A stretch of DNA of 64,000 bases from Cryptomeria japonica. Its lineage: Eukaryota; Streptophyta; Pinopsida; Cupressales; Cupressaceae. Made by a program: the position numbers and the translations under genes. Where the stretch lies: contig NC_081413.1 of the NCBI RefSeq assembly GCF_030272615.1, positions 103,128,239-103,192,238 on the forward strand. Reading direction: 5' to 3'. Under the pieces are notes generated by a model. It made no database searches. It saw only the letters and a list, made by a program, of their open reading frames with translations, and was not told the DNA's origin. Shown here piece after piece: positions 1 to 9,457 of this stretch (positions are counted from its first letter, which is position 1; every line of letters begins with the position of its first letter).

Positions 1-1559
1 ATTTGACCTGAAGCTTTTACATTTTTTAATATATAAAACATTGGTGGAGATATCTCTCTGAAATGTTCGAGGCTTAAAACTAATATGCAAGACATACACC
101 ATCAATCCATTAACAACCAATAAACTGGAGTCACCTCTCACCGTTCCACTAGCGAATTGCAATCAAGCCAGGTTGGGCCCCAAAGTGGGTCCGACTAAAA
201 AAAATTTCGTTTTCAAGTGACTGGCCTTCGAAATGCTTTAGGAACTTCAAACACGCCTCTGGAATTGATCGACACCATTTTCGGATCATAAAATTGCATT
301 TGACATCTTTCAGGCAATTACGCCACAATTTTCGCATTTAATCGCGAAGACGTAATTTTCAAACCTGTCAAAACACCTTTCTGGAGCTCGCCATCTGACA
401 GGCGTGTACTTTGATATACAAGGATGATATCTACCAAACGGTTTCTCAAGACGATTCCCGAGCGAAGAGATATTAATTTCCGAAAACGGCCAACTGGCTT
501 TGTCGACACTGCGGACCTGATGAAGTCAATGTTCTGGCAACACATGATGCCTTTCTCAAAAATATCAAACGACCTCCGTAGGTCCTCAAATTCGGAACAT
601 AGGTACCTTTAAGTACATATTAAATCTTTGAATTCTCAGTTCGATCACCCGACTGACAGGATGTAAACGGCGCGCTCACCAAAACGGCTACATTAACTGA
701 TCTAACACTAGGAGTGCGGATAACTGAATTTGATAGCAAAATGAGCTCTTTTGAAAACCGATCAAACGGATTGGTAGAGCCTTGAAATTTGAAACGTAGC
801 TCACCATTTATACCAACATTAGCCTGGGACAAACATTCTGATATGACGCTCACCAGGACATTTTTACACTTGTGCAAACATCACAAACTACAAACGGATT
901 TGGCTATGAAAACGGAGCAAACGGATTCGTCAAGACTTGAAATTTTGCAGGGTAACTCACTTTTATGCATACAATTGAATCCATTTTGAATTTCTCCATG
1001 ACGATCAATAGGGAAAAAGATGTAATCGCTCAAAGAAGGCTATTCCATAAAATTTGCATTTGTGCCTAAAATGCACTTTCAGCTCACCCCTCGAAATGGG
1101 TACCTAGTAAACTTATCCAAACTGAATTCTGAAAGTTGCACATCACTGAATAGGCCAAATGAAAGGTGTGGTACATGAATCCCGAGCCTTACCCTCTGAA
1201 AATCAACCAGCTCCATTTTACCCCCTTCCTAACTAAGCATTCAAACTGACTTATTTAGGTACTTAGAGCAAATTTTTGGATTGGGCCTCTAAACTTGACT
1301 CAATTTTAATCAGTCCCAACAGTGGCTCTGACTGGGGATGGTTGATTGCAAGATCAACACAAGAATCCAGATATCTTTGGTTAAGCAGACCACCCAAAAG
1401 ATGGGTCATTCTTCTCTCAATTCTTCTCTTCTCAAAACAGGGCTTCCTTATTCTACCCAAACAGTAGGGCACTTTATTGAAAACCACACAACTGAAGCAA
1501 AGCGACTGTACAATAGATACAAACATGCTTAAAACTGAATACAAGCTGCTCAATCAATC
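1..1559 (-). other. Non-coding 3' internal region of copy A
   Basis: This is the stretch between the gag stop and the unseen 3' LTR. No pol-like frame was found on either strand, and the short open frames lack recognisable domains. A degenerate repeat is visible: a motif built on CAAACGGATT followed by an AAG-CTTGAAATTT-like core appears near 764 and again near 918, roughly 155 bp apart. The stretch recurs almost unchanged in copies B and C. In autonomous elements this is where pol would lie. Confidence 0.6.
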
Positions 1560-4271
1560 TTAGCATTTACCTCTGTCAAAAATCTGATTTTCATCACTTG
1601 ACATATTGATCAAAACAAAGGCACCTTCTAGTAACAACTGAGCATGATCATTATAATCAACCTCTTTTGTCTCATTACTGAAACAACTAGTGTGCATATC
1701 TTTGGTTTGATTTTGAACTTTGTGATCACACACTATTTCAACACAAGTAAAATCATGAGACAAATCACCACAGAGGCATTCCCACAAGCTGACATACCTT
1801 TCACTGTCCCACTCAACTCTATCATTTGCAAAGACATCATCATGCTGAACTTGAAAAATAAAACACTCATTTTCAACATTGTAGTTCCTATCAGCACATA
1901 CCTTATTATCATTTAAATCAATAGAATGAGGGACACTACTAACCAACTGATGCAAACAAGGAACATGAACATTACCATCCAGATGTGATACTTCACTATG
2001 CTGATCACACCTCATACTATCCTTGCTTATCAAACTGAAAACCTCTGCATTCTCAACATCCCATTCATGGAAAAGAATGCATACCTCCGGCTGAAGCAAA
2101 TCCTCAGCTGAATCCTTTTCATCCATACTTATATCCCCCTGAAACACTTTCATTTGTGGTTTTAAATGATCATCACATAATCCATGCCTCTTACTTTCAT
2201 CATGAAATAATTTTTTACAACCCATGCTATTGCTGTTCGGAATTCCATCAGTATTATGGATTGGTTCATCATCCACAACATTTGGCTGATCAGTTATTTC
2301 TTCATACAAAGGGTTAGAAACAAAATGGACAATCCCTTTATGAACATTATGACACTGAAGTGATTGGTCTGTATCTATATCAGCATTGAATAAAGCATTA
2401 GTAAAATTGCTAAAGACACCATCCATTCGATCCTCATAATCATCTTCATCAGACAAAGAAGAAAATGAAACTTGGCTGGAACAATCCTCGGTGTTCCATG
2501 TTTCATATTCATGAGATTTTATTCTATGACCATCATTCTGAAAATCAAGATAATCAAACTTGTCTTGCCACAACTGATCTTCTTCACCAATTGAACACTC
2601 GTCATCAGCCAAAGAATGAACATGAACATCGCTGCAATTTACTTCATCTGATGAGTTTTTAGCATGTTCACTAAATCTTTCTGTCATAAAACCATCTGTT
2701 AGATCAGCATGTTCATCAAGTATACAAACATTCAATTCACAGTCCTTTTCCGAAGAATCCTCTTCACTATATTTCAGAAGGTCTTCATCAACAGCTCGAA
2801 GGCTCTCCAACATTTGAACTTTCTTATCCACAACTTCAAGAGCTTTCTTAAGTTCTGCAATCTTCTGGACTTGCATTGCACTTTGTTGTTCCATGTGAGA
2901 TTCCATAAACTTTTGTCCATCCATGTGTGCTATATCTTCATCGCAATCATGTGTACCATTACAATTTTCTGAATTAACATTGTGCATATCTTTCAAAAAA
3001 GAAAAATTATCAACATGATTACAAGAAGCAAAATCTGAAGTGAAATTTGAAAAAACATTTACTTCATCCTCAACACAATTGACATCATCAATGTTTAAAA
3101 GAGGATCAGCTATTGTTCGCACCAAACAATTCTGATTTTCATCATATTGCACACTTTCACTTGCACAAATAGCAACACTTAGTAATCCCTCTGTATTTGG
3201 TATTTCAACATCAAATACATCAGCAGCATGTAAAGATTGATGGTCATCACCATCATTATTTTCACCAATATTATCCTGGAGAGATGCATGATTCGCTTGA
3301 TAGTTAGTAGCCACATAATCAGTATAACCGGCATACAAATCAAATGGTACATATCCCTTGTATATATCTATCTCTGTATCAGCATTTTCACAACACTTCC
3401 CACTAATCATTCCATCATTACTGCGAGAGACAACTGACATTAATGGCAAAGGTTCTTGACTCTCATTCAAATCTGAAACACATGCATCATAATAGCCATT
3501 TGGAACTGCAGAGCTTGATGCACCTAAACAAGGAATGATTTGTTCAACTTCACATGGTATTTCACCATTGAATGTGCTTTGACAAGAAACAACAGGAGAC
3601 ACGAATCTCTTCGAGATTCCAAACTTCAAGTTATTTTCCATATCCCTAGCTGTGTTAAAGGCTTCATACAAGGTTTTGGGTTCTTTGTTTCTCAATAGGA
3701 AACCCATCTTCTCATCAAATGCACTCATGTAAACATCCAGACATACTTTATCATCAATTTTATACCTTCTGGAAATTTTGGACAGAGTTTGTGAAAATCT
3801 GATGTTAAATGTGGGTACCAATTCATCTTCCCTGATTTGTATATAAGTGAACTCTTTCAACAAGTCGGAATCACTCACCTTCTCATCAAATTGATCCATG
3901 AAATTTGAAACCAATTCTTCCCATGAGGTAATAGAATTCACTGGCAAAAAAGAGAACCAATCTCTTGCATCCTCTTTCAATGACTGAATAAACAATTTCA
4001 TGCATACATCTTCTTGACAAATTTCAAACTCTCCTATCAAATCTGAAAATCTTTTCAAATGTTGACATGCTGATTCTGATTCCTTCCCACTGAATATGGG
4101 CAAATACTTTCTGATTTCTGTGGGTATGGGATTTGGGTAACTTGGAATATCTCTGAAATTTAGAGCAGCATAATGGTTCATGATGAAACTTCTCCTATTA
4201 TACGGTTGTGACACTTCACCAGGCATGGCTCTATGTGGAAATACACAAGACTGAAAATCTTTACTGCTCAT
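1560..4271 (-). CDS. gag: Gag-like protein of copy A, 903 aa, intact frame
   Basis: Structural capsid-like protein of an LTR retrotransposon, expected to assemble into cytoplasmic particles. Residues about 55-215 resemble the plant Retrotrans_gag domain: IRKYLPIFSGK near the start, then a KLFIQSLKEDARDWF core, which is the usual tryptophan-containing helix. About 690 further residues follow, very acidic and rich in Asp, Glu, Asn and Ser, with a short probable coiled coil near residues 460-500 (KIAELKKALEVVDKKV). No CCHC zinc knuckle and no protease D-S/T-G motif was seen. The frame opens at a GTG 15 bases upstream, but ATG at 4271-4269 is the better start. Most Ty3 Gags are 300-600 aa, so the long acidic C-terminal part is unusual. 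The frame is intact, unlike nearly all other element genes in the window. Confidence 0.75.
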   Translation of the reverse strand: MSSKDFQSCVFPHRAMPGEVSQPYNRRSFIMNHYAALNFRDIPSYPNPIPTEIRKYLPIFSGKESESACQHLKRFSDLIGEFEICQEDVCMKLFIQSLKEDARDWFSFLPVNSITSWEELVSNFMDQFDEKVSDSDLLKEFTYIQIREDELVPTFNIRFSQTLSKISRRYKIDDKVCLDVYMSAFDEKMGFLLRNKEPKTLYEAFNTARDMENNLKFGISKRFVSPVVSCQSTFNGEIPCEVEQIIPCLGASSSAVPNGYYDACVSDLNESQEPLPLMSVVSRSNDGMISGKCCENADTEIDIYKGYVPFDLYAGYTDYVATNYQANHASLQDNIGENNDGDDHQSLHAADVFDVEIPNTEGLLSVAICASESVQYDENQNCLVRTIADPLLNIDDVNCVEDEVNVFSNFTSDFASCNHVDNFSFLKDMHNVNSENCNGTHDCDEDIAHMDGQKFMESHMEQQSAMQVQKIAELKKALEVVDKKVQMLESLRAVDEDLLKYSEEDSSEKDCELNVCILDEHADLTDGFMTERFSEHAKNSSDEVNCSDVHVHSLADDECSIGEEDQLWQDKFDYLDFQNDGHRIKSHEYETWNTEDCSSQVSFSSLSDEDDYEDRMDGVFSNFTNALFNADIDTDQSLQCHNVHKGIVHFVSNPLYEEITDQPNVVDDEPIHNTDGIPNSNSMGCKKLFHDESKRHGLCDDHLKPQMKVFQGDISMDEKDSAEDLLQPEVCILFHEWDVENAEVFSLISKDSMRCDQHSEVSHLDGNVHVPCLHQLVSSVPHSIDLNDNKVCADRNYNVENECFIFQVQHDDVFANDRVEWDSERYVSLWECLCGDLSHDFTCVEIVCDHKVQNQTKDMHTSCFSNETKEVDYNDHAQLLLEGAFVLINMSSDENQIFDRGKC

Positions 4272-5165
4272 TTTTCCTACTCCCACAAATGATTATACAA
4301 TCTGGAATAAAAAACCTCAAGCAAGTATCCTTATACTGATCTATTCATAACACTGCTTGACACAAATCTTTCCTAAATTTGCATACTACGGAAGATCACA
4401 TACACTGAATATTTTAGCAACATAGATATGCAAATCAATTTTGAGATCCTCTCTTTCCCTCTAGACTAGTGCTATTCACTTAAATGGGAAAATGACATTA
4501 CACATTCTAATTTTCAGAGCACATATCTTTGCATTTGAAACCTCTGAAAAAATACCTGGAGATTTGCAGCTGTAAACTCTTGCAGATCGCGAGATTTACT
4601 TCACACTTTAGCACGGTCTTTTATCACAGAGTCGCCACCTCTTGCATAGAGGATATTTTGAACAACAGAATGCCATTCAATCACAAATTTAATTCCCTTT
4701 ACTCCTTCGATCTTGCTGCAATAAACATTCTTCCAGGCTGTTTAATACTGGTATGAACCGCAGAGTCGCCACCCAATAAGGAATTGGGAAAAAATTTCAC
4801 ACACAGCTGAGAGAACTTCTTACAAATTTCAACCATGCACTCACTGTTACTCCTTCATATACTATGACATGATACACATATCATTATGCAGATCCAGAAC
4901 AAGGAGCATTTTTTAGCTCATAAATTCACTTTACACTCTGTGCATACACCATGGACAGACTGGCTGGATATGAAATTGACAGGACTAGGGACACATTCAA
5001 CCTCTGACCATATCAATCAAGCATTTATATCCATTTGTTCCCCAGCAGAGTCGCCATTTTTGTTGTGGTGACTCGGATGGGATAATCTCAACCTTATATG
5101 AATTAAATCTTTCTTAACCAGAGGCTCTTGATAGTTCATTTACTCCCCAGCAGAGTCGCCATTTT
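4272..5165 (-). promoter_or_regulatory. 5' leader of copy A with four PBS-like motifs
   Basis: On the minus strand this is the untranslated leader between LTR A and gag. The core TGGCGACTCTG (read on minus) occurs at 5145-5161, 5040-5056, 4761-4773 and 4627-4639. The first two extend to TGGCGACTCTGCTGGGG and are followed by different sequence. This motif is typical of the tRNA-derived primer site of Tat/Ogre-type plant Ty3 elements. The copy at 5145-5161 lies four bases inside the proposed LTR end and is the likely functional PBS. Confidence 0.6.
5145..5161 (-). promoter_or_regulatory. Primer-binding site of copy A
   Basis: Minus-strand TGGCGACTCTGCTGGGG, separated by AAAA from the LTR end (TG...CA boundary at 5166). 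Its position immediately inside the LTR and the conserved motif support a tRNA primer site. The exact primer tRNA was not determined. Confidence 0.7.
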
Positions 5166-7900
5166 TGTTGTTCACCAAAAGTGATAACCCAAGAACACCT
5201 GCAATTGATCTATGAAGTAGCCAATTCAATCTATGAAGAACTTCAGGGCTTGGACAACATGACATAGGATCCTAATGATCCTCCTGCACTTCAGGTTCTG
5301 CTAGACCTAGGGGGGGACACCCTTTTGATGCATTGGATACAACAATCACAAACATAAGACTGCATCAACAATGAGCAGACAAATCATTTCACAAGCTCAA
5401 CATATTAGGAAACATTATAGACTGACTAGATCTATACAAACAATAGGATGAAACAGAGCTTGGAAAGAATGGAACACAAACCTAAACATAAAGGGAAATA
5501 GATTTATCTTTTAAATTGTTTGATCTGAAAGACATCCCCAAACTTGTAAGATCAGTGCCTTATCCAAGGGCAACAGAGTCACACATCAAACTATAAATGA
5601 AACCTTATACTGCAAATCCATCTTCATTATTAAATATTCATGCATTTAATGCCTTGCATAAATGCATTACTCAGCTCACTCACAAAAAATATCAAATCCA
5701 AACACTATATTCCATTATTCATGATTTATTACAGAATTTAAATTCTTCCTTGAAGAATCTCTGCAAACAATCACAATTACCTCCTTGAGATAACAAATTT
5801 CATCCTCCTTGAGGATCTGATCTGAATATAATGAAAATACAAATCCAGAGACAACTTCTGTGTGAATTTGTGCATGCCTTACATTCACAAGAACCTGCAG
5901 CTAAGAACACTTATAGCAAAGAATCGAACTCCATTACTGAAAGGATAACCCTTCTCTGTACAATCTGGAAGAATACTCAGAATTGGAAGCCATGAAAAAA
6001 TGGAGCCATTCTCCAAATTTCTGGAACCCTTACAACTGAGAAGAATGGAGAATAAAAAGAGGAAGGAAGAAAAACAAATCCACAACTGAAAACTGCCAAG
6101 TGTCTCTCCTCTCTAACTGAATTTTGTTCCCGTGGAAACTGCTTCTAAAATATCTCACATTTGTCAAAATTAACTTCATAATCGGATTCCTCACTCCGAG
6201 AGCTTTCCGAAAACATATAACACTTTATACTTTGGCCAAAAATTGGACCCTGGGCGAATTAATTCTCATCATGGATCCATCATTTAAATATTTCGAATTT
6301 CAATATAGTTTGAACTATATTATTTAATCATTTTAAATTTGATTTTTGCCTTCATTTGTGCTCTGACGCCTTGCCACGTGGCGGCCTCTGATTGGTCAAT
6401 GGGGTTGACCGGATGCCACCCGGGATGACACCTCATCATCGCCACGTCATCTGCTTCGTCACTGCCACTTGGCCGCCACGTCATCGCCACTGGACTGCCA
6501 CCTGTGCGCCAACTGTGTGCCACCTCATCGGGACCCGCCTGCTGGACCGCCGACTGTATCCGCCACCTACGTGCCACGTGGACGGCTCTCGTTCATCCTC
6601 GCTATTTCGCGGGGTTTAAACTTCGTGCATCTTCCTTCGCGAAATAGCGCGAGCCGTCGATCTCTCTCGAACTTGCTCGCTCTTTAACTCGGCCTTCGTC
6701 TGCAAAATTTTGCCTTTTTGCCTCGGGAAGCGTGCCTGCGTGGGGTCCACTTTGTCTTCGTCCAGTCAACTCCTCCATTGCCTCGGGAAGCGTGCTCGCC
6801 CATGGGCCCGCCTTGGGCGCCCATGGGCACCTTGTGTCAAAAGCCTTTAAGGCTTAGACACTATGATACCATTCGTTTTTGCATATAAACACTGAAAACG
6901 TCCCTCCCCCAACGCATGTGGGACAAAGCGATTAGGCCTGGAGCTGCGTTTTTGGAGGTTTTTTTGAGACTTTTGCATTCATTGAGTATTCCAAATGGCC
7001 TTTTAAGAATACCATGGCTGGGAACGATGCTGGCAGGGTCGTGGAAACAAGCTTTACACCTGCCAATGTCATTTTGTTTGTATTTAAATCCTTTATGTTT
7101 TATGTGGCTTTACACATACCACATGAAAGGGGGTTGCCAAACTGCTGCTCACACTTGGCTTGGAGGTTTATACATGCTGCTCACTGCCAGCACGTGAGAA
7201 GAGGGGAAGATTGCAAAGCTACACCACATTCCACACTCCAAACACACTCCAAACACACTCTAAACATTGCATTGGCTGAAGCTTCTATTTGCTGCTAATT
7301 GCATTAAATTGAAGGTTTTGAATGCCATTAAACCTCCTTCTACAGTCACCCACCTCACAAAAACTCACACACCTGCCAAAAGCTCATGGCAAGGAGGAGA
7401 AGATTGCCAATTTACAATTTGTTGAAGTTCCCTTGGTGCTGCTCACACGTGGGAGGGAGAGTGCTGGTATGCAACTGCAATTTCATTAAGTTTAAAGTTT
7501 ATTAAACCTTTCCCAGCTGCCACGGTCTGTGCATTTGTTTGAAACTTTGAATGCCCTTTACTTATGCATGTAGAGAGGAGGAAATTTGCATTTGGTTTGA
7601 AATTTTTACATTTCCTTACATGCCATGCTGCCACTTCTTTGCTTTGGCTGGGTTTTTACATGTTGTATGGGAGATTTGGCATCAAATCTGCCATGTTGCA
7701 TTTGCTTGATGATTTCAATTTATTTTCCCAAATTTGCTCTCTACATAACAGGAAAGACTAAGGAAAGGAGATCCACACCACACTTGCAATCAAAGAGCAC
7801 ACATGAAGACCCACGTACCACACTCCAGCTACCATAATGCCATTGCATGGAGTTTTTGATCTTTCAAACATCTATTCCAAGACCATCGGCTTCCATTGCA
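5166..7900 (-). repeat. LTR A (3' LTR of copy B, 5' LTR of copy A)
   Basis: The end at 5166 is set by TGTTGTTCACC next to the PBS. The end at 7900 is a tentative ...TTGCA followed by a pyrimidine-rich tract (7901-7918) that would be the PPT on the minus strand. It aligns with LTR B over its PBS-proximal 1.6 kb or so, with many substitutions and indels (roughly 80-85% by eye), and only in patches beyond. It contains a GC-rich block with repeated GCCAC and G-box CACGTG cores (6370-6585) and a conserved hairpin. No coding function was recognised. Confidence 0.65.
6581..6658. repeat. Conserved inverted repeat (hairpin) in LTR A
   Basis: Inner arms CGCTATTTCGCG (6600-6611) and CGCGAAATAGCG (6638-6649) are perfect complements. 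Outer arms GACGGCTC (6581-6588) and GAGCCGTC (6651-6658) extend the stem across an internal loop. The same structure is kept in diverged LTR B. Confidence 0.7.
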
Positions 7901-9457
7901 TAAGTTTTTGTTTTTTTTAAAAAAGATTGGAATCTCTAATACACCACTGTAGAACATTCAACCTTGAGTAAGCCAATAGCATTAATCACTTCCTCGATTA
8001 TGTCTAGAAGTTGAAATTCCATGAAATGAAAACCATTCTGGCACAAAATTAATGCGCAGGCATGAGCCAAGTCGGGCCCCAAAGTGGGTCTGACTAAAAA
8101 AATTTCGTTTTCAAGCAAATGGCCTCTGGAATGCTTCACTAACCTCAAACATACCTCTGGAATCGATCGGCACCATTTTCGGATCATAAAATTGCATTTG
8201 ACATCTTTCAGGCAATTACGCCACAATTTTCGCATTTAATCGCGAAGACGTAATTTTCAAACCTGTCAAAACACCTTTCTGGAGCTCTCCATCTGACAGG
8301 CGTGTACTTTGATATACAAGGATGATATCTACCAAACGGTTTCTCAAGACGATTCCCGAGCGAAGAGATATTAATTTCCGAAAACGGCCAACTGGCTTTG
8401 TCGACACTGCGGACCTGATGAAGTCAATGTTCTGGCAACACATGATGCCTTTCTCAAAAATATCAAACGACCTCCGTAGGTCCTCAAATTCGGAACATAG
8501 GTACCTTTAAGTACATATTAAATCTTTGAATTCTCAGTTCGATCACCCGACTGACAGGATGTAAACGGCGCGCTCACCAAAACGGCTACATTAACTGATC
8601 TAACACTGGGAGTGCGGATAACTGAATTTGATAGCAAAATGAGCTCTTTTGAAAACCGATCAAACGGATTGGTAGAGCCTTGACATTTGAAACGTAGCTC
8701 ACCATTTATACCAACATTAGCCTGGGACAAACATTCTGACATGACGCTCACCAGGACATTTTTACACTTGTGCAAACATCACAAACTACAAACGGATTTG
8801 GCTATGAAAACGGAGCAAACGGATTCGTCAAGACTTGAAATTTTGCAGGGTAACTCACTTTTATGCATACAATTGAATCCATTTTGAATTTCTCCATGAC
8901 GATCAATAGAGAAAAAGATGTAATCGCTCAAAGAAGGCTATTCCATAAAATTTGCATTTGTGCCTAAAATGCACTTTCAGCTCACCCCTCGAAATGGGTA
9001 CCTAGTAAACTTATCCAAACTGAATTCTGAAAGTTGCACATCATTGAATAGGCCAAATGAAAGGTGTGGTACATGAATCCCGAGCCTTACCCTCTGAAAA
9101 TCAACCAGCTCCATTTTACCCCCTTGCTAACTAAGCATTCAAACTGACTTATTTAGGTACTTAAAGCAAATTTTTGGATTGGGCCTCTAAACTTGACTCA
9201 ATTTTAATCAGTCCCAACAGTGGCTCTGACTGGGGATGGTTGATTGCAAGATCAACACAAGAATCCAGATATCTTTGGTTAAGCAGACCACCCAAAAGAT
9301 GGGTCATTCTTCTCTCAATTCTTCTCTTCTCAAAACAGGGCTTCCTTATTCTACCCAAACAGCAAGGCACTTTATTGAAAACCACACAACTGAAGCAAAG
9401 CGACTGTACAATAGATACAAACATGCTTAAAACTGAATACAAGCTGCTCAATCAATC
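7901..9457 (-). other. Non-coding 3' internal region of copy B
   Basis: Counterpart of 1-1559. From 8171 it matches copy A almost base for base. From 7901 to 8170 it is only patchily similar to copies A and C. No enzyme domain or credible frame was found. Confidence 0.6.

Noticed and set aside
149-989. Short open frames on both strands, repeated in all three array copies
   Set aside because: They recur only because the DNA is duplicated. They overlap each other on opposite strands and show no domain.
6320-6577. Open frame on minus in the GC-rich LTR block
   Set aside because: Produced by the GCCAC-rich promoter-like repeat. The LTR B counterpart has a different length and frame.
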